A DNA stretch of 64,000 nucleotides from Nocardioides sp. (lineage in GTDB: Bacteria > Actinomycetota > Actinomycetes > Propionibacteriales > Nocardioidaceae), in contig NZ_JASLGR010000044.1 in NCBI RefSeq assembly GCF_030150155.1, positions 62,001-126,000 on the forward strand, written 5' to 3'. Numbering within the stretch: position 1 is the stretch's first letter; each line of letters starts with the position of its first letter. The notes under the pieces are model-generated. The model was not told the DNA's origin. It ran no database searches and saw only the letters and a list, made by a program, of their open reading frames with translations. Shown one piece after another: positions 32,615 through 42,205 of the stretch. Made by a program: the position numbers and the translations under genes.

Positions 32615-33775
32615 ATGGCATCGAGCAGGACCGCGGAGATCGTCGGCGCAGGACTCGCCGGGCTGACCGCCGCCACCGCCCTGGCCCAGCGCGGCTGGAC
32701 CGTGCGACTGCACGAGCGCGACTCCGAGATCCGCGCCATCGGCGCCGGCATCTACGTCTGGGGCAACGGCCTCGCCACCTTGGAGGCGCTCGGCCTGGAC
32801 GCCGCGATGGAGGGCGCCCACGTCGGTCCCGCCCTGGAGAGCCGCGACCACCGCAACCGGACCATCGAGCGGGTCCCGATCAACGGCCCCGGGCAGGCCC
32901 GGGTGCTGACGATCATGCGCGACAGGCTGATCGACACCCTGGTCCGCGGCGCGCAGGAGGCCGGCGTCGAGATCCACACCGGCTCCGAGGTGGTCGAGGC
33001 CGCCCCCGACGGCACCGTGATCACCCGGTCGGGCCAGACCCGCCGCGCCGACGTCGTCCTGGCCGCCGACGGGATCAACTCCCGGATCCGCCGCCAGTAC
33101 GACGTGGTGGAGCGCCGCGCCCGGATGCACCAGGGCGCCACCCGCCTCACGATCCCCCGCGCACCCGGCCTGGTGCCGCTCGCCGACCAGGAGAAGTACC
33201 TGGAGTACTTCAGCGGCCGACGGCGCGTGCTCTACACCCCCAGCAGCGCCACCAGCCTGTACGTCGCCCTGGTGGCCGACGAGGACGACCGCGCGGCCAG
33301 CCGGCTGCCCGTCGACGTCGACTCCTGGGTCCGCTCCTTCCCGCACCTGGAGCAGCTCCTCACCGCCTGCGGTGAGGCCGAGGGACGCTGGGACACCTTC
33401 GAGTTCCTCACCCTGACCCGCTGGTCGATCGGCCGGCTCGCCTTCCTCGGCGACGCCGCCCACGCCCAGCCGCCCTACCTCGGCCAGGGCGGCGGCTGCG
33501 CCATGATGAGCGCGCTCGGCCTGGCCGACACGCTCGCCGGACCGGGGCCCGTGGACCAGCTGCTCCGCGACTGGGAGCACACCCAACGTCCCGTGATCGA
33601 GCACACCCAGCGCTGGTCCTACCGGCTCCGTCTGGTCAACAACGTGCCCGACGTCGCCCGCGCCGCACTCCTGCGCGGAGCCGACCTCATCCCCACGCTC
33701 GGCGCCTCCCGGCTCCGCGCCGCCCGCACCATCCCGACCGGCGTCGACCACTTCGCCGGCGCGGTGGGCAGCTGA
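32615..33775 (+). CDS. FAD-dependent aromatic monooxygenase
   Basis: A 386-residue class A flavoprotein hydroxylase. The N-terminal GAGLAGLTAATALAQRG is the dinucleotide-binding fold, DVVLAADGINSRIR near residue 155 is the DG fingerprint and FLGDAAHAQPPYLGQGGG near 295 is the GD motif with its proline-rich continuation. The best-known relatives hydroxylate salicylate, 3-hydroxybenzoate or 6-hydroxynicotinate. ATG 32615 follows GGGAAGGAC; the open frame from 32567 lacks such a site. The adjacent MFS gene probably imports the substrate. Confidence 0.9.
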   Translation: MASSRTAEIVGAGLAGLTAATALAQRGWTVRLHERDSEIRAIGAGIYVWGNGLATLEALGLDAAMEGAHVGPALESRDHRNRTIERVPINGPGQARVLTIMRDRLIDTLVRGAQEAGVEIHTGSEVVEAAPDGTVITRSGQTRRADVVLAADGINSRIRRQYDVVERRARMHQGATRLTIPRAPGLVPLADQEKYLEYFSGRRRVLYTPSSATSLYVALVADEDDRAASRLPVDVDSWVRSFPHLEQLLTACGEAEGRWDTFEFLTLTRWSIGRLAFLGDAAHAQPPYLGQGGGCAMMSALGLADTLAGPGPVDQLLRDWEHTQRPVIEHTQRWSYRLRLVNNVPDVARAALLRGADLIPTLGASRLRAARTIPTGVDHFAGAVGS

Positions 33776-33804
33776 CCCGTCCGCGCTCATCTCGGAGGAC
33801 ACCC

Positions 33805-35055
33805 ATGTCTCATCCCAGCCACGACCGCACACTCCCCGACCACCCGGCCACCCGCTGGTGGATGCTCGCGCTGGTCTGTGCGGGCTTCATCGCGATGGTG
33901 GTCAACTGGTTCGACATCTCCACCGGCTTCCACGCGATCGGTGACGAGTACGGCCTCGCCATCCCCGATGTGGCCTTCCTGATCTCGATGTTCGTCGCCG
34001 CCTACGGCCTGCTCCACATCCCCGGCGGCTTCCTCGCCACCCGGTGGGGCCTGCGTCGTACGATCGCCGTCGGCCTCACCATCGAGGGGATCGGCGCGAT
34101 CGGCTCGGCCTCGGCGGGCTCGTTCGCCCAGCTGGTGATGTGGCGGGCGCTGGCCGGTGCCGGTGCCTCCATCTTCGCCGCCGTCGGCATCGCCGCGGTC
34201 AGCATCTGGTTCCGCGAGCGGCACCACGGCCTGGCCCTCGGCATCTCCTCGGCGGCCTTCAGTGTCGGCACGGCGCTGGGGCTCTACACCTGGGCCGACA
34301 TCACCGACGCCACCTCCTGGCGCACCGCGGTGGTGATCAGCGGGGCCCTCGCGCTCGTCGTGGCGGCGCTGAGCCTGCTGTTCTTCCGTACGCCGCGCGG
34401 CGTGGACTCCCTGGCCGGGGTCCGCCTCACCGTGGCCTCGCTCAAGGAGACCCTGGGCAACCGCAGCATCTGGATCTTCGGGTTCGCGTTCTTCGGTGCC
34501 TACGGCTCCTTCCTGGCCGCCTCCCAGCTGCTCTCCGACTACGGCGACAGTCGCGCCATCGGCAGCAGCGAGGTCGGCTTCGCCGCCTTCCTGATCGGCA
34601 TCGCCGGTGTCCCGGGCAGCATCGCCGCGGGCTGGATCACCGACCGCTACCTCTCCCCGCGGATCCTGTTCATCGCCGGGGCGACCCTGGAGGCGGTCTT
34701 CCTGGCCGCGGTGCCGTTGAGCGGACCCGGCACGTTCTGGATCCCCGCCCTCGGGATCGGCTTCATGTTCAACTTCACCTTCGCGGTCTGGCAGACGGTG
34801 CCGGGCAATCTCGCGATCGCACCGGAGAACATCGGCACCGCGATCGGCCTGATGCTCTCGCTGTCGGCGATCGGCGGGTTCGTACTGCCGTGGGCGTTCG
34901 GCCTGATCACCGACCACCAGTCCTACCGGGCGGCCTGGATCTTCCTGGGCGTGGTCAGCGCGTGCACCGCGCTGCTGGGGGCGCTGGGCCGGAGTCGGTC
35001 GCGCCGCTTCGCCGTCAGGCCGACGGCGGCCCGACTGGGCGGGAGCAGCGCCTGA
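33805..35055 (+). CDS. MFS transporter, probably aromatic or organic acid import
   Basis: A 416-residue MFS protein with 12 hydrophobic segments. TM1 carries WFDISTGFHAI, the charged-aspartate pattern of the anion:cation symporter and aromatic acid groups, and the TM2-3 loop reads TRWGLRRTIAV. ATG 33805 follows CGGAGGACACC. It lies 29 bases after the FAD monooxygenase gene and is followed by a terminator, so the two form an uptake-plus-hydroxylation unit. The substrate is not determined by sequence. Confidence 0.88.
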   Translation: MSHPSHDRTLPDHPATRWWMLALVCAGFIAMVVNWFDISTGFHAIGDEYGLAIPDVAFLISMFVAAYGLLHIPGGFLATRWGLRRTIAVGLTIEGIGAIGSASAGSFAQLVMWRALAGAGASIFAAVGIAAVSIWFRERHHGLALGISSAAFSVGTALGLYTWADITDATSWRTAVVISGALALVVAALSLLFFRTPRGVDSLAGVRLTVASLKETLGNRSIWIFGFAFFGAYGSFLAASQLLSDYGDSRAIGSSEVGFAAFLIGIAGVPGSIAAGWITDRYLSPRILFIAGATLEAVFLAAVPLSGPGTFWIPALGIGFMFNFTFAVWQTVPGNLAIAPENIGTAIGLMLSLSAIGGFVLPWAFGLITDHQSYRAAWIFLGVVSACTALLGALGRSRSRRFAVRPTAARLGGSSA

Positions 35056-35068
35056 GCCGGAAAGCACA

Positions 35069-35102
35069 GAAGCCGCGACCTGGAGATCCAGGCCGCGGCT
35101 TC
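35069..35102. terminator. terminator, copy B of a duplicated hairpin
   Basis: The same 34-base hairpin as 32434-32467. It lies 13 bases after the MFS stop and just beyond the 3' end of the opposing tRNA-fMet gene, so it can serve both strands. Confidence 0.8.
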
Positions 35103-35107
35103 TGCCG

Positions 35108-35184
35108 TGGTAGCGGGGACAGGATTTGAACCTGTGACCTCTGGGTTATGAGCCCAGCGAGCTACCGAGCTGCTCCACCCCGCG
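35108..35184 (-). tRNA. tRNA-fMet (CAU), copy 2, CCA encoded
   Basis: The mature sequence is identical to copy 1 at 25562-25635, with the same initiator features, but here the discriminator A is followed by an encoded CCA. A TAGTGT -10 box and about 12 bases of upstream sequence are also shared. The lack of CCA in copy 1 is therefore a local change at its 3' flank. Confidence 0.94.
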
Positions 35185-35252
35185 TCGGTGAACGCAACAC
35201 TACAGGGCCGAGCACGCGAACCCAACTCGCGGTGCCCACGGGCCTCCCGGGC

Positions 35253-35762
35253 TCAGGCGTCGACGGCCTTGTGCGCGTCGCGGATCCGGCGCTTGGGCTT
35301 CCCACCCAGGTACGACGACGCGGAGTCGACCAGGAAGCCCTGGGCCAGCAGCTCCCGCCCGACCAGCATCCGATAGCCCATCGAGTCCCGTCGGGTGAGG
35401 GTGACCTCCGCGGAGACGACCTGGTCCAGCAGACGGACGTCGAGCACGACGACGTACCGCACCTGCGCGACGCCGTTGGAGGAACGCACCGAGCGCCGGT
35501 CGGCGACCGGGAGCTCGACCTCGACCGCGTCACGCGAGGAACGCTGCAGCGGCTGGATCTCGAAGCGCACCCAGGGCTCGCCGTCGCGATCGAACTCCTC
35601 CACGCCGAACGCGTGCAGGGACGACGTCTGGGCTCCAGTGTCGATCTTGGCCTTCATCCACTCGACACCGAGGTCTGGTAGGCCTACCCATTCACGCCAT
35701 CCAACCAGGCGCGTTGAATGATGGCTGTCAGAGCCAGCGTCTGCCTTTGTCACGTCCTCCAT
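35253..35762 (-). CDS. RimK-associated retropepsin-like protease (ATP-dependent zinc protease family)
   Basis: A 169-residue protein of the COG4067 / putative ATP-dependent zinc protease family, a small aspartic-protease-like fold. The active-site strand is AKIDTGAQTSSLHA near residue 38, and the C-terminal RRDSMGYRMLVGRELLAQGFLVD is typical. Members usually neighbour rimK genes and are thought to act on the same polyglutamate-type modification. It is divergent from the RimK-like ligase with only 17 bases between the starts. The start is uncertain: ATG 35762 lacks a clear ribosome site and GTG 35753 is possible. Confidence 0.82.
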   Translation of the reverse strand: MEDVTKADAGSDSHHSTRLVGWREWVGLPDLGVEWMKAKIDTGAQTSSLHAFGVEEFDRDGEPWVRFEIQPLQRSSRDAVEVELPVADRRSVRSSNGVAQVRYVVVLDVRLLDQVVSAEVTLTRRDSMGYRMLVGRELLAQGFLVDSASSYLGGKPKRRIRDAHKAVDA

Positions 35763-35779
35763 CCAACCAGGAAGTTCCA

Positions 35780-36979
35780 GTGAAGATCGCCATCTTGTCT
35801 CGTGCGCCCCGTGCCTACAGCACCCAGCGGCTGCGTGCAGCCGCCGATGCCCGCGGCCACGAGGTGAAGGTGCTCAACACCCTGCGGTTCTCGATCGACC
35901 TGTCCGGCGAGGACCCCGACCTGCAGTTCCGGGGCCGGCCGATCTCGGACTACGACGCGATCCTGCCGCGGATCGGGAACTCGATCACGTACTACGGCAC
36001 CGCCGTGGTGCGGCAGTTCGAGCAGATGGACGTCTACACGCCCAACACCGCCGCCGGGATCACCAACAGCCGCGACAAGCTCCGCGCCGCCCAGATCCTG
36101 TCGCGCCACGCCGTGGCGATGCCGGCCACCGCGTTCGTCCGCAACCGGGCCGACGTGATCCCGGCGATCGAGCGGGTCGGCGGCGCCCCGGTCGTGCTCA
36201 AGCTGCTGGAGGGCACCCAGGGCATCGGCGTGATCCTGGCGCCGGACAAGAAGGTCGCCGAGGCGATCATCGAGACGCTGCAGTCGACCCGGCAGAACGT
36301 GCTCATCCAGAAGTTCATCAAGGAGTCCAAGGGCCGAGACATCCGCGCCCTGGTGGTCGGCGATCGGGTGGTCGCGGCGATGCGGCGCAGCGCCCAGGGC
36401 GACGAGTTCCGCTCCAACGTGCACCGCGGTGGCTCCGTGGAGCGGATCGAGATCAGCGAGGAGTACGAGCAGACCGCCGTCCGCGCCGCCCAGATCATGG
36501 GACTCAAGGTCGCCGGCGTGGACATGCTCGAGGGCGAGGACGGCCCGCTGGTGATGGAGGTGAACTCCTCCCCCGGTCTCCAGGGCATCGAGGAGGCGAC
36601 CAAGCTCGACGTGGCCGGCGCCATCATCGACTACATCGCCAACCAGGTCGCGTTCCCGCAGATCGACGTACGCGAGCGGCTCTCGGTCTCGACCGGGTAC
36701 GGCGTCGCCGAGCTGGTCGTGCACGGCGACGCGGACCTGGTCGGCAAGTCGCTGGGCGAGTCGGGTCTGCGCGACCGCGACATCACGGTACTCACCCTGC
36801 ACCGCGGCTCCCTGGTCATCCCGAACCCGTTCTCCCAGCACGTCCTGCAGGCCGAGGACCGACTGCTGTGCTGGGGCAAGCTGGAGGAGATGCGCTCGAT
36901 GATCCCCGAGCGGCCCAAGCGTCGGCCGCGGGTCAAGAAGCTGCCGAAGAACCCGATCCCGGAGTCCGAGATCGGTTGA
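35780..36979 (+). CDS. rimK: RimK-family ATP-grasp ligase with C-terminal RCK_C-like domain
   Basis: A 399-residue protein starting at GTG 35780 behind AGGAAG. Residues 1-295 are a RimK/LysX-type ATP-grasp ligase: KIAILSRAPRAYSTQRL, GGAPVVLKLLEGTQGIGV near 145, QKFIKESKGRDIRALVVGD near 180 and VMEVNSSPGLQGIE near 258 with the metal ligands. RimK adds glutamate residues to a target such as ribosomal protein S6. Residues 310-385 (GYGVAELVVHGDADLVGKSL to QAEDRLLCWG) resemble the RCK_C/TrkA-C regulatory domain. The ligase is firm; the target and the ligand of the tail are unknown. Confidence 0.88.
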   Translation: MKIAILSRAPRAYSTQRLRAAADARGHEVKVLNTLRFSIDLSGEDPDLQFRGRPISDYDAILPRIGNSITYYGTAVVRQFEQMDVYTPNTAAGITNSRDKLRAAQILSRHAVAMPATAFVRNRADVIPAIERVGGAPVVLKLLEGTQGIGVILAPDKKVAEAIIETLQSTRQNVLIQKFIKESKGRDIRALVVGDRVVAAMRRSAQGDEFRSNVHRGGSVERIEISEEYEQTAVRAAQIMGLKVAGVDMLEGEDGPLVMEVNSSPGLQGIEEATKLDVAGAIIDYIANQVAFPQIDVRERLSVSTGYGVAELVVHGDADLVGKSLGESGLRDRDITVLTLHRGSLVIPNPFSQHVLQAEDRLLCWGKLEEMRSMIPERPKRRPRVKKLPKNPIPESEIG

Positions 36980-37062
36980 GGCGGCATGGATTTGGGCACA
37001 CCGGGTAGGACAGAAGGACGAGTCGGACCAGCTCGGTTCGTCCACCATCCACAGGAGGAACG

Positions 37063-37275
37063 ATGAAACCACTCGCCGTGATCGCCGCCCTGGCCGCTGT
37101 CGCCTACCTGATCGCCCGCAAGACCGGCCTGCTCTCCAAGGAGCAGGTCCAGGACCTCGCCGACCAGGCCAAGAGCGTCGGGGAGAGCGCGTTGTCGACC
37201 GTGACCGACACCGTCTCCGAGGCCGTCGAGACCGTCTCCAACCACGCCTCGGACGTCCTGCCCAAGCACAGCTGA
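37063..37275 (+). CDS. small membrane-anchored protein of unknown function
   Basis: A 70-residue protein with a strong ribosome site (CAGGAGG) before ATG 37063. Residues 3-18 form a hydrophobic N-terminal anchor (LAVIAALAAVAYLIA). The rest is an amphipathic, Ala/Ser/Val-rich helix with QDLADQAKSVGESALSTVTD-like heptads, similar in style to YtxH or CsbD-type stress proteins, but no family can be assigned. It lies 83 bases after the RimK-like gene and may share its transcript. Confidence 0.72.
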   Translation: MKPLAVIAALAAVAYLIARKTGLLSKEQVQDLADQAKSVGESALSTVTDTVSEAVETVSNHASDVLPKHS

Positions 37276-37286
37276 GCCTCGGGCCT

Positions 37287-37316
37287 CCAGCCCTGGGGGC
37301 GAGGGCTCAGGGCTGG
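37287..37316. terminator. bidirectional terminator between convergent genes
   Basis: Inverted repeat CCAGCCCT (37287-37294) and AGGGCTGG (37309-37316) around a G-rich loop. The right arm includes the stop codon region of the DUF4032 gene. It lies between two convergent genes. Confidence 0.5.
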
Positions 37317-38503
37317 AAGTCGAGGACCGTCTTGACGTAGTTCGAGACGGCCTCCTCGCGGCCCACGTCCTCGCCCCGGATCTCGCTCATGAACCAGCGG
37401 TGCTGGCTGATCTCGAAGAAGAGCTCGGCGTCGGACAGCTTCCCGCGCAGATGCTCCGGCACCAGCGAGAGCGTGCCGTAGTACTTGTCGTCGAGCCACT
37501 CCCGGGCCGCCTGGTCCTCCGGGATCGGGTGACCGACACCGGCCTCCCAGCGGGCCCGGAAGCGGGCCAGCTCGGCGAGCAGGCTGCGGGCCTGGTTCTC
37601 CTGGACGTCGAGGCCGGTGAGCTGGAAGAGCCGCCGGACGTGGTGTCCGGGCTCGAACACCTGGGGCTGGTAGCGCAGCCGGGAGCCGCCCTCGATCGGC
37701 ACGATCTCCATCTGCTCGACGTCGAAGCCGAGCTGGTTGAGTCGGCGTACGCGCTGATCGATCCTGAAGCTCTCGTCACGTGGGATGACCTCGGGACTGG
37801 TGATCTCCCACCACAGCCGCTCGTACGTCGGCCGGAGCTGGTGGGCGATCGCGACCGGGTCCAGATCCGCCGTGGTCACGCCACTGGCCTGGACGTCGAG
37901 CAGCTCGCCGAGGATGTTGCCGGTGGCGACCTCGATGTCCCAGTCACGCTTGCCGTCGGACAGGGTCGGGTGGATCTCGCCGGTCTCGGCGTCGACCAGG
38001 TACGCCGACAGCGCCCCGGCATCACGTCGGAAGAGCGTGTTCGACAGCGAGCAGTCGCCCCAGTAGAACCCGGCGAGGTGGAGCCTGACGAAGAGCACCG
38101 CGAGGGCGTCGATCAGCCGGTCGCGGACCTGCACGCCGCGCGGGTGCAGGAAGAGGGTGCGATAGGGCACCGAGTAGGCGAGGTGCCGGGTGATCAGCAG
38201 ACCACCCAGCTCCTCGCCGTCGTCGGTACGCCGTCCGGTGACGGTGCCGAAGGCCTGGACCGCCGGCACACCGCGCTCCTCGAGCTCCTTGAGCAGCCGG
38301 AACTCACCGATCACGAACCGATCGGTGGCCTCCTTGACCGCGAAGGTCTGCTCGTTGGCGCGGACGAACCTGACCACGTGCCGCGAGATGCCTCGCGGCA
38401 GGTCGATCACCTTGCGGTCGTCCCACTCCTCCAGCGGCCGGCGTAGCGGCAGATCCAGAAGCTCTGTCGCTACGCCGGAGAAGGTGAGCTTGTACTCACC
38501 CAT
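37307..38503 (-). CDS. DUF4032 domain protein (kinase-like fold)
   Basis: A 398-residue actinobacterial protein. The N-terminal 220 residues resemble a lipopolysaccharide-kinase-like fold: FAVKEATDRFVIGEFRLLKEL supplies a Lys and Glu pair, GFYWGDCSLSNTLF near 145 resembles a catalytic loop, and YLVDAETGE near 168 resembles the metal-binding DxE/DFG position. The C-terminal 180 residues match DUF4032. It is probably cytoplasmic with no signal peptide. Kinase activity is inference from the motif pattern. ATG 38503 is followed directly upstream by the sugar ABC ATPase gene in the opposite part of the locus. Confidence 0.83.
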   Translation of the reverse strand: MGEYKLTFSGVATELLDLPLRRPLEEWDDRKVIDLPRGISRHVVRFVRANEQTFAVKEATDRFVIGEFRLLKELEERGVPAVQAFGTVTGRRTDDGEELGGLLITRHLAYSVPYRTLFLHPRGVQVRDRLIDALAVLFVRLHLAGFYWGDCSLSNTLFRRDAGALSAYLVDAETGEIHPTLSDGKRDWDIEVATGNILGELLDVQASGVTTADLDPVAIAHQLRPTYERLWWEITSPEVIPRDESFRIDQRVRRLNQLGFDVEQMEIVPIEGGSRLRYQPQVFEPGHHVRRLFQLTGLDVQENQARSLLAELARFRARWEAGVGHPIPEDQAAREWLDDKYYGTLSLVPEHLRGKLSDAELFFEISQHRWFMSEIRGEDVGREEAVSNYVKTVLDFQP

Positions 38504-38535
38504 CAGTGCTGTCTCCGCTCGTGTCGCCGGAGGTG

Positions 38536-39621
<1,086 letters not shown>

Positions 39622-39696
39622 GAAGATCCTTCTCCCCTCGCCGGACGACATCCGCGCCGGACAATGTGTGGACACCCCGTAGGTTACGCAAGTACC

Positions 39697-39710
39697 GTGA
39701 CCGTCGTCAC
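39697..39710. promoter_or_regulatory. possible operator between divergent sugar ABC genes
   Basis: GTGAC-CGTC-GTCAC, a 5-bp inverted repeat in the 213-base spacer 39622-39834 between the ATPase gene and the binding-protein operon. It may serve a sugar-responsive regulator, but none is encoded nearby. No clear promoter boxes are visible to me in this spacer. Confidence 0.25.
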
Positions 39711-39834
39711 CACCTGTGTTCACGTCGTGATGGTAAATCTCGCTCAACGGGCAACCAAGAGGGACGTTATGGCCATAGCGTGACCACAGGAACCACTCCA
39801 CCCCTAGTCCAACTCGATGAGGAGTTGAAGGCAC

Positions 39835-41211
39835 ATGAGCAACACGCACCTCCCCCGCTGGGGTCTTGCGTTCGGCGCTGTCGTGGCGAGCTCGGCGCTC
39901 GTCCTGTCCGGTTGCGGTAGCAGCGACAGTTCCGGCAAGGCCAGCGGCACGTCCCCCGGCGAAGGCAAGGCCGAGTGCTCGGCCCTGACGCAGTACGGCG
40001 ACCTCACCGGCAAGACGGTCCACGTCTACACCGGCATCGTCGCCCCCGAGGACCAGGCGCAGAAGGACAGCTACAAGCTGTTCACCACCTGCACCGGCGC
40101 CAAGGTCGAGTACGAAGGCTCCAAGGACTTCGAGGCCCAGGTCGTCGTGCGCGCGCGTGGCGGCAACGCCCCCGACATCGCCTACGTCCCGCAGCCGGGT
40201 CTGCTCAACACGCTGGTCCAGACCGGTGCCGTCGTCGAGGCGCCGCAGAGCGTTGCCGACAACGTCGACAAGTTCTGGTCCAAGGAGTGGAAGAACTACG
40301 GCTCGGTCGACGGCAAGTTCTACGCCGCCCCGCTCGGCGCCAACGTGAAGTCGTTCGTCTGGTACTCCCCCAAGGCGTTCAAGAAGAACGGCTGGACCGT
40401 CCCCACCACGTGGGACGAGATGATGACGCTCACCAAGAAGATCTCCGAGACCGGGATCAAGCCGTGGTGTGCTGGTGCCGAGTCCGGTGAGGCCACCGGT
40501 TGGCCGCTCACCGACTGGCTCGAGGAGTCCGTGCTCCGCTTCGCCGGCCCGGAGGCCTACGACAAGTGGATCAGCCACGAGATCCCCTTCAACGACCCGT
40601 CGATCGCGACCTCGCTCAACAAGGTCGGCGACATCCTGAAGAACCCGGCCTACGTCAACGGCGGCATCGGTGACGTGAAGTCGATCGCCACCACGGCGTT
40701 CCAGGAGGGTGGCATCCCGATCACCACCGGCAAGTGCGCCCTGCACCAGCAGGCCTCGTTCTACGCCGCCAACTGGCCCAAGGGCACCGACGTCTCGGAG
40801 AACGGCGACATCTTCGCCTTCTACCTCCCGGCCGCCGACGCCAGCGCGGGCAAGCCGGTCGAGGGTGGCGGCGAGTTCGTCGCGGCCTTCAACAAGAAGA
40901 CCGAGACCCAGGCGTTCCAGACCTACCTGTCGACCGACACGTGGGCCAACGAGAAGGCCAAGGCCACCCCTGACGGTGGTTGGGTCAGCGCCAACAACGG
41001 CCTCGACGTGAACAACCTGGTCAGCCCGATCGACCAGCTCTCCGCGAAGCTGCTGGCCGACCCGCAGACGGTCTTCCGCTTCGACGCCTCGGACCTCATG
41101 CCCGGCGAGGTCGGCTCGGGGTCGTTCTGGAAGGAGATGGTCAACTGGATCACCGGACAGGACACCCAGAAGACCCTCGACAACATCCAGTCGTCCTGGC
41201 CCAAGTCCTGA
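39835..41211 (+). CDS. carbohydrate-binding lipoprotein (CUT1 ABC transporter)
   Basis: A 458-residue extracellular solute-binding lipoprotein with a signal peptide and lipobox LSGC (Cys27). The SBP_bac_1/8 fold is evident from DFEAQVVVRARGGNAPDIAYVPQ-type sequence near residue 105 and GEATGWPLTDWLE near 220. It is alpha-glucoside/oligosaccharide-binding-like. ATG 39835 follows GATGAGGAG. A 5-bp stem-loop overlaps the stop codon (41207-41220), a common arrangement that raises binding-protein expression above that of the permeases. Confidence 0.92.
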   Translation: MSNTHLPRWGLAFGAVVASSALVLSGCGSSDSSGKASGTSPGEGKAECSALTQYGDLTGKTVHVYTGIVAPEDQAQKDSYKLFTTCTGAKVEYEGSKDFEAQVVVRARGGNAPDIAYVPQPGLLNTLVQTGAVVEAPQSVADNVDKFWSKEWKNYGSVDGKFYAAPLGANVKSFVWYSPKAFKKNGWTVPTTWDEMMTLTKKISETGIKPWCAGAESGEATGWPLTDWLEESVLRFAGPEAYDKWISHEIPFNDPSIATSLNKVGDILKNPAYVNGGIGDVKSIATTAFQEGGIPITTGKCALHQQASFYAANWPKGTDVSENGDIFAFYLPAADASAGKPVEGGGEFVAAFNKKTETQAFQTYLSTDTWANEKAKATPDGGWVSANNGLDVNNLVSPIDQLSAKLLADPQTVFRFDASDLMPGEVGSGSFWKEMVNWITGQDTQKTLDNIQSSWPKS

Positions 41212-41260
41212 TTCTTCAGGCACGCTAAGCACCAAGTAGAGAACGTAGTCGGGAGGTCCC

Positions 41261-42205
41261 ATGTCCACCGGTGAGAAGTTGTTACAAGCACTTCTGATCA
41301 TCGCCATCTTCTTCGCGGTGATCGCCATCATCTTGGCGGCGACCTCCCGACTGCATTCTCGGGTCGGGGAGATCATCCAGTCGGCGGCCTTCGTGCTGCC
41401 GGCGTCGCTCCTGATCGGCGTGGGGTTGCTGTACCCCGCGATCAACTCGATCTACCTGTCCTTCAAGGACCGCTACAGCAACCACTTCGTCGGCTTCGAC
41501 AACTACAAGACGATCTTCACCGACGCGGATCTGCTCCGCGTACTGGCCAACACCGCGGTGTGGGTCGTGGTGACACCGATCGTCGCCACAGCGATCGGCC
41601 TGGTCTACGCCGTCCTGGTCGACCACGCCCGGTTCGAGAAGACCGCGAAGGCCCTGATCTTCCTGCCGATGGCGATCTCGCTCGTCGGCGCCTCCCTGAT
41701 CTGGAAGTTCGTGTACGACGACCGGATCGGCATCCTCAACGCCACCACCGACGCCCTCGGCCTGGGTCGCCACCACTGGCTGATCAACTCGCCGTGGAAC
41801 ACCTTCTGGCTGATCATCATCCTGATCTGGGTCCAGGCCGGCTTCGCGATGACGGTGCTGTCGGCCTCGATCAAGGCGATCCCCAACGACATCGTGGAGG
41901 CCGCTCGCCTCGACGGCGTCGGCGGCTGGCGGATGTTCCGCTACATCACCGTGCCGAGCATCAGGCCGACGATCATCGTCGTGCTCACCACCATCACGAT
42001 CACCACCCTCAAGGCGTTCGACATCGTGCGCCAGACCACCGGCGGCAACTACAAGACCAGCGTGCTCTCCTACGAGTACTACCGGCAGAGCTTCCAGTCG
42101 GCGAACTGGGGCCTGGGCTCCGCCCTCGCCGTGCTGATCTTCGTGCTCGTCCTTCCCGTCGTGATCTACAACATCCGCCAGATGCGTCAGCTGGAGGCCC
42201 GATGA
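41261..42205 (+). CDS. CUT1 sugar ABC transporter permease 1
   Basis: A 314-residue MalF-type permease with about seven membrane segments. The EAA loop that contacts the ATPase reads EAARLDGVGGWRMFRYITVP near residue 210. CGGGAGG precedes ATG 41261. An unusual N-terminal hydrophobic segment (ALLIIAIFFAVIAIILAA) adds one helix to the usual six. It overlaps the second permease as ATGA. Confidence 0.92.
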   Translation: MSTGEKLLQALLIIAIFFAVIAIILAATSRLHSRVGEIIQSAAFVLPASLLIGVGLLYPAINSIYLSFKDRYSNHFVGFDNYKTIFTDADLLRVLANTAVWVVVTPIVATAIGLVYAVLVDHARFEKTAKALIFLPMAISLVGASLIWKFVYDDRIGILNATTDALGLGRHHWLINSPWNTFWLIIILIWVQAGFAMTVLSASIKAIPNDIVEAARLDGVGGWRMFRYITVPSIRPTIIVVLTTITITTLKAFDIVRQTTGGNYKTSVLSYEYYRQSFQSANWGLGSALAVLIFVLVLPVVIYNIRQMRQLEAR

